Shown piece by piece: positions 59,318-64,000 of a stretch of DNA of 64,000 nucleotides. The translations under genes and the position numbers were made by a program. A model generated the notes under the pieces. The model made no database searches and had not been told where the DNA came from. It saw only the letters and a list, made by a program, of their open reading frames with translations. Origin of the DNA: Nocardia pseudobrasiliensis NBRC 108224 (GTDB lineage Bacteria; Actinomycetota; Actinomycetes; Mycobacteriales; Mycobacteriaceae). The stretch is from assembly GCF_001613105.1 (NCBI RefSeq), contig NZ_BDBS01000032.1, positions 1-64,000 of the forward strand. Direction: 5' to 3'. Positions within the stretch are counted from its first letter, which is position 1. Every line of letters begins with the position of its first letter.

Positions 59318-60403
59318 ATGAAACGATCGCTGTCCGCGCTTGCCGGAGCCTGTGCCGCAACCGCCCTGCTGGCGGCCGTGGCAACGCCCGCCGGGGCGGA
59401 TCCCAACGCAGTCAATCCGATACCGGTGCTCAACGGGACCACCGGCCTGCCGCGCCTGCCGGGCGCCACCCAGGCGGTGTTCCAACTCACCGGCATGGCC
59501 AGCCCGAACCGGACCGACGGCAACAATGTCCTCGGCACCGATCTGGGCATCATGTGGGACGACGGCCGCGGCCAGATGCTGACCGCCTACGGCGATACCG
59601 CCGGGCTCGGCGCGCCGAATCTGCTCACCGGCAGCTTCTGGGCGTGGCGGTCGAATGTCCTGTACCGCAGCCCCGCCGGAATGCATCCCGGCGACGGCAT
59701 CCGCTACACCAGCTTCGTCGACAATCCGTTGGCCAGCCCGAAGATCCCGGGTATCGAGATCAGCTTCATCCCCACCGCGGGCGTATCGGTGAACGGCGTG
59801 CAGTACATGAGCATGATGTCGGTGCGCGAATGGGGCGCGGACGGCCACTGGGACACCAACTACTCGACGCTGGCCGTCTCCGGCGACGACGGCCAGAGCT
59901 GGGCCCAGCTGCCCACCACCCGCCGCGGCAACGACGGTGGCTTCCAGAACTTCCAGCAGGCGGCCTTCGTCAAGGCGAACGGCTACGTCTACCGCTTCGG
60001 CACCCCGGCCGGGCGCGACAATCCGGGGTTCGTGGCGCGAGCCAAGGAGGCCGATGTGGCCAACTGGGACGCCTACGAGTTCTGGGACGGCGGGGCATGG
60101 AAACCCAAGGACGCCAACCTCGCCAAGCCGATCGTCGGCGGCGTCGGTGAGCTGTCGGTCGGGTGGAACGACTATCTGGGCCAGTATGTGATGCTCACCA
60201 CCGACCCGTTCAATTCGGTCGTCATGCGCACAGCGCCCGCGCCCGAGGGTCCGTGGACTCCGCCGCGTGTCCTGGTCGACGCCCGCGACCTGCCCACCGC
60301 CTACGCCCCGATGGTCTATCCGTATCAGACCGGACGGGATCTGTATTTCGCACTGGGCGTGCACAACCAGTACAACGTCGTCCTGATGCGCTCGCCGCTC
60401 TAA
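59318..60403 (+). CDS. Secreted DUF4185 protein (GH183-type endo-D-arabinanase family), copy 2
   Basis: 361 residues from the ATG at 59318 with GGAAGGGG 10 bp upstream; an ATG at 59309 is too close. Signal peptide cleaved near AGADPNA (about 27). It is strongly similar to copy 1 (NAVNPIPVLNGTTGLP, TDLGIMWDDGRGQMLTAYGDTAG, GELSVGWNDYLGQYVMLTTDP, AYAPMVYPYQTGRDLYF). It is divergent from the GGDEF gene. The same family comment applies: activity on arabinan is inferred from the family. Confidence 0.87.
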   Translation: MKRSLSALAGACAATALLAAVATPAGADPNAVNPIPVLNGTTGLPRLPGATQAVFQLTGMASPNRTDGNNVLGTDLGIMWDDGRGQMLTAYGDTAGLGAPNLLTGSFWAWRSNVLYRSPAGMHPGDGIRYTSFVDNPLASPKIPGIEISFIPTAGVSVNGVQYMSMMSVREWGADGHWDTNYSTLAVSGDDGQSWAQLPTTRRGNDGGFQNFQQAAFVKANGYVYRFGTPAGRDNPGFVARAKEADVANWDAYEFWDGGAWKPKDANLAKPIVGGVGELSVGWNDYLGQYVMLTTDPFNSVVMRTAPAPEGPWTPPRVLVDARDLPTAYAPMVYPYQTGRDLYFALGVHNQYNVVLMRSPL

Positions 60404-60586
60404 TCGGGCCGGGAACGCATGGGGCCCCGTGCGGTTGCCGGGTCGGGGGTCTGGCAACTGCACGGAGCCGATCTGATTATCGGCGGCCCGCTCGGGGCGT
60501 TACACGGGTTCGGGGAGAATCGAGTGCGGGCACAGCGACCTGAGAGCTCGGATCCACCGGAGCTCGGACGACTCGAGGAGATGAGT

Positions 60587-61615
60587 ATGCAGCTGGGAAT
60601 GATCGGGCTCGGCCGGATGGGCGCCAACATCGTGCGGCGTATCGTCCGCGACGGGCACACCGCGGTCGGATATTCGCGCCACGAGGAGCAGATCAAGGAG
60701 TTCGCAACCGAACTCGGCGACAACTTCACCGGCGCCACCGACTACAAGGAGTTCGTCGCCCTGCTGGAGGCGCCGCGCGTCGTGTGGGTGATGATCCCCG
60801 CGGGCGCGACCGGCGCCGTCATCGACGAGGTGGCCGAACTGCTCGAGCCCGGCGACATCATCATCGACGGCGGCAACAGCCGCTACCACGAGGACATCAA
60901 GCGCGCGAAGGCGCTGCAGCCCAAGGGCATTCACTACCTCGACATCGGCACCTCGGGCGGCGTGTGGGGTCTCGAGCGCGGCTACTGCCTGATGATCGGC
61001 GGCGAGGCCGAGCAGGTGGCGCATCTCGAGCCGCTGCTGAAGTCCATCGCGCCGGGCGTCGAGGCCGCCGAGCGCACCCCGGGCCGCACCGGCGAACCCT
61101 CCCCGTCGGAGCAGGGTTATCTGCACTGCGGTCCCGCGGGCGCCGGACACTTCGTGAAGATGGTGCACAACGGCATCGAGTACGGCGCGATGGCCGCCTA
61201 CGCCGAGGGGATGAACATTCTCGCCAAGGCCAATATCGGCAAGGTGCTCGCGGAGTCGCATTCGGCCGAGGAGACGCCGATGGAGAATCCGGAGTACTAC
61301 CAGTACGACATCAATGTGCCGGAGGTGACCGAGGTCTGGCGGCGCGGTTCGGTGGTCGCGTCGTGGCTGCTGGATCTGACCGCGGCCGCGCTGCACGCCG
61401 ATCCGGAGCTGTCGACCTTCGGCGGCCGGGTCTCCGATTCCGGTGAGGGCCGCTGGACCATCCACGCCGCGGTCGACGAGGGCGTGCCCGCGCCGGTACT
61501 GTCCGCGGCGCTGTACCAGCGCTTCTCCTCGCGCGGCGAGGCGCTGTACGCCGACAAGGTGCTCTCGGCCATGCGCAAGGCGTTCGGCGGGCACAACGAG
61601 CTGCCGGGTAAGTAG
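60587..61615 (+). CDS. gnd: 6-phosphogluconate dehydrogenase (decarboxylating), Gnd-type, short form
   Basis: 342 residues from the ATG at 60587 (MQLGMIGLGRMGANIVRRIV...); GAGGAG is then 6 bp upstream, whereas the ATG at 60581 would abut it. NADP-binding GLGRMG (7-12), the substrate loop DGGNSRYHEDIKRA, the catalytic Lys in HFVKMVHNGIEYG, and the C-terminal domain are present. The ~340-residue length indicates the YqeC/Gnd2-like form, which is often NAD-dependent. It makes ribulose-5-phosphate, CO2 and a reduced coenzyme in the pentose-phosphate pathway. Confidence 0.9.
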   Translation: MQLGMIGLGRMGANIVRRIVRDGHTAVGYSRHEEQIKEFATELGDNFTGATDYKEFVALLEAPRVVWVMIPAGATGAVIDEVAELLEPGDIIIDGGNSRYHEDIKRAKALQPKGIHYLDIGTSGGVWGLERGYCLMIGGEAEQVAHLEPLLKSIAPGVEAAERTPGRTGEPSPSEQGYLHCGPAGAGHFVKMVHNGIEYGAMAAYAEGMNILAKANIGKVLAESHSAEETPMENPEYYQYDINVPEVTEVWRRGSVVASWLLDLTAAALHADPELSTFGGRVSDSGEGRWTIHAAVDEGVPAPVLSAALYQRFSSRGEALYADKVLSAMRKAFGGHNELPGK

Positions 61616-61621
61616 GAAACG

Positions 61622-61659
61622 GCGAAGGGCGGTGGGATTTCCCGCCGCCCTTCGCTTTT
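61622..61659 (+). terminator. Terminator of gnd
   Basis: Stem GCGAAGGGCGG / CCGCCCTTCGC with a 12-base loop, followed by TTTT, six bases after the stop. Confidence 0.85.
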
Positions 61660-61666
61660 CAGCGCG

Positions 61667-61756
61667 TCAGGCCAGATGCAGAGCCTGCAGGCCGAGTTTC
61701 AATACCGCCAGCGGACCGTAGAACAGCAGGTACGCGGCGCCGGTCAGGAAAGCCAT
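61667..61756 (-). CDS. 29-residue hydrophobic peptide at the end of the lipase-fold operon
   Basis: Begins MAFLTGAAYLLFYGPLAVLK and ends LGLQALHLA. GAGAGAGAT precedes the ATG, and the gene starts 12 bp after the lipase-fold gene stop on the same strand, so it is cotranscribed. Residues 4-25 are hydrophobic with a helix-breaking Gly-Pro (14-15), consistent with a single membrane helix. Its short length hides it from normal gene calls. Function unknown; a membrane partner of the operon's secreted proteins is possible. Confidence 0.6.
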   Translation of the reverse strand: MAFLTGAAYLLFYGPLAVLKLGLQALHLA

Positions 61757-61768
61757 ATCTCTCTCTTC

Positions 61769-63112
61769 TCAGTCGAACGATCTATCGATCCAGTCGATGG
61801 TCTGCATGCCGAAAAGGTCTGTGCCCCAGCCGTACAGATCGGTCAGCATGCGTCCCATGCTGCAGTCGGTGGGCTGGTAACTCACCTCGGTCCCCTGCGA
61901 TCGGTAGGTATCGGCCAGTTCGCGGGAGTCGCGGGCGGGCACCAGCGACATGAACGAGTCGTCGGCCGCGCAGGAGGTGATCATGACCTTCGCCTTGGGC
62001 GTACCCGACCTGCCGAGCACATTGTCCTCGAACACCGCCTGGAAGGCGGGCTCGTCGGCCGGGTTCAGTCCCGAACTGAACAGCAGGTTCAGCGGAATCA
62101 TCGGCATACCGAAGTAGGCCGGGGTCTGGCACTGCGTGCGGAAGGCATTGGCGACGGCCAGTCCGGCCGGATTCAGCTTCTCGTCCAATTTCATTTCCGG
62201 ATACCAGGGTTCGAGTCCCAGCAGCGTCGCGAAGACGAAACCGGAGCCGACCGATCCATCGGCCACCCGCATGAAGTTGCGCGGATTGACGACCATGCCC
62301 TCGAGCATCGCCGACTTCACATTCAGTTCGGGCGCGTACCGCGGCTGCAGTTCCGCCGACATGGCCGCGCCCACACCGCCGCCCGCGATGCCGAACAGGC
62401 CGATCTGCGCATTCGGATCCAGTCCCGCCTCACGATGATTCAGCGCCGCGCGCACACCGTCGAGCTGGGCGTGGGCGGCGAACTTCCCGGCGAATACGCC
62501 GTGCGGGCGGCGATCGCCGTCGTTGCCGACATCGGAGATCATCACCGCGTAGCCCTTGTCGAACATCAACGCCAGCGGGCCCAGCGCCGACCAGGACGAG
62601 CCGTCGAGCGGATCACCGCCGGTCCACTGGGTGCTCGGATGACACGACCAGCCGACGCTGTCGTTGGCCTCCTGATACGAGATGACCCGGCGATCGGAGT
62701 TGGCGCGACCGTCCTTGGGAATCATCAGGATTCCGGTGCTGATCACCGGGGTGACGCCGTCGAGTGCGGTGGTGACGTACATGAGTTTGTACGCCTCGAC
62801 CGAATTCGGCTTCACGCCGAGGAACATCACGTCCACGGGTTTGGCCTTCAGTACCGTGCCGGGCTGTTCGGCCCCGGTCAGCGGCGGCTCCTGATAGAAC
62901 GGATCGTCGAACATCAAGGCCCGGAAGGCTTCCTCCGGCGTGGCCGCGGGCGAGTCCTGGATCGTGCCGACCACGAAGCCGTTGAAAACTCGGTCCAGGC
63001 CGGGGGTGCTGTTCGGGATCTCGGGCGAATCCGGTTGGGCCACGGCGATTCCCGTGGCGCACAGGCTCAGTGCCAGGGCGGTGATCGCCGTGGCGAACAG
63101 GGTGCGAGGCAA
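61769..63112 (-). CDS. Secreted lipase-fold protein lacking the catalytic serine and histidine
   Basis: 447 residues from a TTG with AAGGAG 7 bp upstream. It has a signal peptide (about 1-25) and the secretory-lipase (LIP) fold, with DSFMSLVP-type Asp region and a C-terminal helical lid. At the nucleophile elbow, where the family has GYSQGG, the sequence is GLFGIAGGG: Ala243 takes the place of Ser. The His position near YQPTDCSMGRM reads Cys instead of the usual DH. So hydrolysis is unlikely; a binding or structural role is inferred. The neighbour upstream is coupled by 2 bp spacing. Confidence 0.8.
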   Translation of the reverse strand: MPRTLFATAITALALSLCATGIAVAQPDSPEIPNSTPGLDRVFNGFVVGTIQDSPAATPEEAFRALMFDDPFYQEPPLTGAEQPGTVLKAKPVDVMFLGVKPNSVEAYKLMYVTTALDGVTPVISTGILMIPKDGRANSDRRVISYQEANDSVGWSCHPSTQWTGGDPLDGSSWSALGPLALMFDKGYAVMISDVGNDGDRRPHGVFAGKFAAHAQLDGVRAALNHREAGLDPNAQIGLFGIAGGGVGAAMSAELQPRYAPELNVKSAMLEGMVVNPRNFMRVADGSVGSGFVFATLLGLEPWYPEMKLDEKLNPAGLAVANAFRTQCQTPAYFGMPMIPLNLLFSSGLNPADEPAFQAVFEDNVLGRSGTPKAKVMITSCAADDSFMSLVPARDSRELADTYRSQGTEVSYQPTDCSMGRMLTDLYGWGTDLFGMQTIDWIDRSFD

Positions 63113-63114
63113 CG

Positions 63115-64000
63115 TCAGTCTCCTTGTCCGGCGGGCTCGACGCGCAGCTCACCGGCGGCCGAGGTCAGCAGCTGCGGAATGTTCATGAACGGGCGATGCG
63201 ATTCCAGCTGGATCTCGTACGGCGTGCGCATCGTGGCTTCCACCGCGGGCCAGTTGTTCTCGACCTGGAACCGGTACTTGGGCAGCAGTTCGGTGGCGAT
63301 GTAGTCCCAGCGCTCGTCGAAGACCGACCAATTCCAGCTCGGCAGCGGCAGGACCAGCCGCATGGGCTGACCGTTGTTCGCGATGAACGGGATTCGCACC
63401 GGCCGGAACTCACGCGGCGGCACCACACCCGCGATGGACGGCGATCCGGCCGCACCGCTGAGATAGGTGATCGCCTCGCCGATACTGCCCTTGTACGCGC
63501 GGGTCTCGTCCCACTGCGCGGCGACCGCCCAGAGCTGTTCGCGGCGCAGCAGCGTGGCATTGCCCTCGGCGATGCGGCCCTCGTCGCCGGAGGCGACATC
63601 GCGCCAGGCGGCCATGATGTCGCCGCCGAACAGTCCCGCCGCCTCGAATTCCTCGAGTGCGGGCAGACCGCCGGTGACGTAGGCGTCGTGCATGGGCATC
63701 AGATCCGAGAAGATGTTCTTCTGCATCACCAGGATCATCCCCAGGATCCACTGCAGATCCTCGGGCGCGATGCGCGGTCCGGCCTCGGCGAGGGCGCGCA
63801 ATCCCTCGGGCAGCAGCGCGACCGCCTGCGGGCCCGCGGTCTGTTCCACCGCGCCGAGCACGGTGCGCGCGGCCTCGGAGATGCCCGGCAGATCGTAGAT
63901 ATTGCTCACCAGATCGAAATCGACCATACCGCCGCCGAAGTCGGCGCCGACCTGGCCACCCATTCCGGCCCACTGCAGTTCGCGATGGTCCAGCTGCAGA
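63115..64000 (-). CDS. Protein of unknown function at the right edge (partial)
   Basis: The frame is open from the window edge (64000) to the TGA at 63115, at least 295 residues; the true start is beyond the window, although an ATG at 63963 exists inside. The sequence is helical (LQWILGMILVMQKNIFSDLM, PALEEFEAAGLFGGDIMAAW) with charged loops and no membrane segment. Ends ...RVEPAGQGD, 2 bp before the TTG of the lipase-fold gene. The family is not recognised. It probably forms an operon with the lipase-fold protein and the 29-residue peptide. Confidence 0.6.
   Translation of the reverse strand, partial: LQLDHRELQWAGMGGQVGADFGGGMVDFDLVSNIYDLPGISEAARTVLGAVEQTAGPQAVALLPEGLRALAEAGPRIAPEDLQWILGMILVMQKNIFSDLMPMHDAYVTGGLPALEEFEAAGLFGGDIMAAWRDVASGDEGRIAEGNATLLRREQLWAVAAQWDETRAYKGSIGEAITYLSGAAGSPSIAGVVPPREFRPVRIPFIANNGQPMRLVLPLPSWNWSVFDERWDYIATELLPKYRFQVENNWPAVEATMRTPYEIQLESHRPFMNIPQLLTSAAGELRVEPAGQGD

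Overview
The window looks like a high-GC, mycolic-acid-containing actinomycete, most probably a Nocardia (or a close relative). I base this on the GC-rich codon use, the frequent GTG/TTG starts, and a gene order that follows the Mycobacterium tuberculosis Rv0321-Rv0341 neighbourhood: IniB-like, iniR, etfD (Rv0338c), aspC (Rv0337c), udgA, tRNA-Gly and dcd. The genus is inferred; no database search was possible.

Layout. Positions 1-6000 hold an IniB-like gene cut by the window edge, diverging from a three-gene run: a membrane-anchored Hsp70-like protein, the large LuxR/ATPase regulator IniR, and a second, reduced Hsp70-like protein. Positions 6180-10730 carry two secreted S1 proteases, an NRDE/TANGO2-like protein and a secreted glycine-zipper protein. 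EtfD (11176-14316), the membrane Fe-S oxidoreductase that drains electrons from beta-oxidation, is followed by a secreted chitin-type LPMO and small exported or membrane proteins.

From about 16960 to 36000 the conserved order is broken by an island. Nearly all of it lies on the minus strand and encodes a siphophage-type tail: tail terminator, major tail protein, frameshifted tail assembly chaperones, distal-tail and minor tail proteins, plus a Lysin B mycolyl esterase. I see no terminase, portal, capsid or integrase, and no full-length tape-measure protein. Two plus-strand genes (a lipoprotein and a broken Asp-box propeller gene) sit where the tape measure would be expected. A pair of divergent small HTH genes with 21-bp-phased operator copies lies at the upstream end. 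This headless tail cluster is the most unusual system in the window.

From 36129 the host backbone resumes: an HTH/TPR-like regulator, aspC, a YibE/F transporter, a third Hsp70-like protein, udgA, tRNA-Gly(CCC), a methyltransferase, a regulator, a TRIC-type channel, dcd, an NCS1 permease, a YdcF protein, a lipoprotein, a MazF-like toxin-antitoxin pair, a hydrolase/crotonase pair, two DUF4185 proteins (a family that includes endo-D-arabinanases), fadE5, two GGDEF proteins, a 6-phosphogluconate dehydrogenase and, at the right edge, an operon with a lipase-fold protein that has lost its catalytic serine and an overlooked 29-codon membrane peptide.

How the genes work together. FadE5 (acyl-CoA dehydrogenase) and EtfD are steps in one electron path, and their promoters share TTAC-N6-GTAA sites. 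LysB, the DUF4185 proteins, the LPMO and IniR/IniB all concern the cell envelope. The tail island has mostly intact reading frames, so it is either a fairly recent remnant or a maintained tail-like particle.
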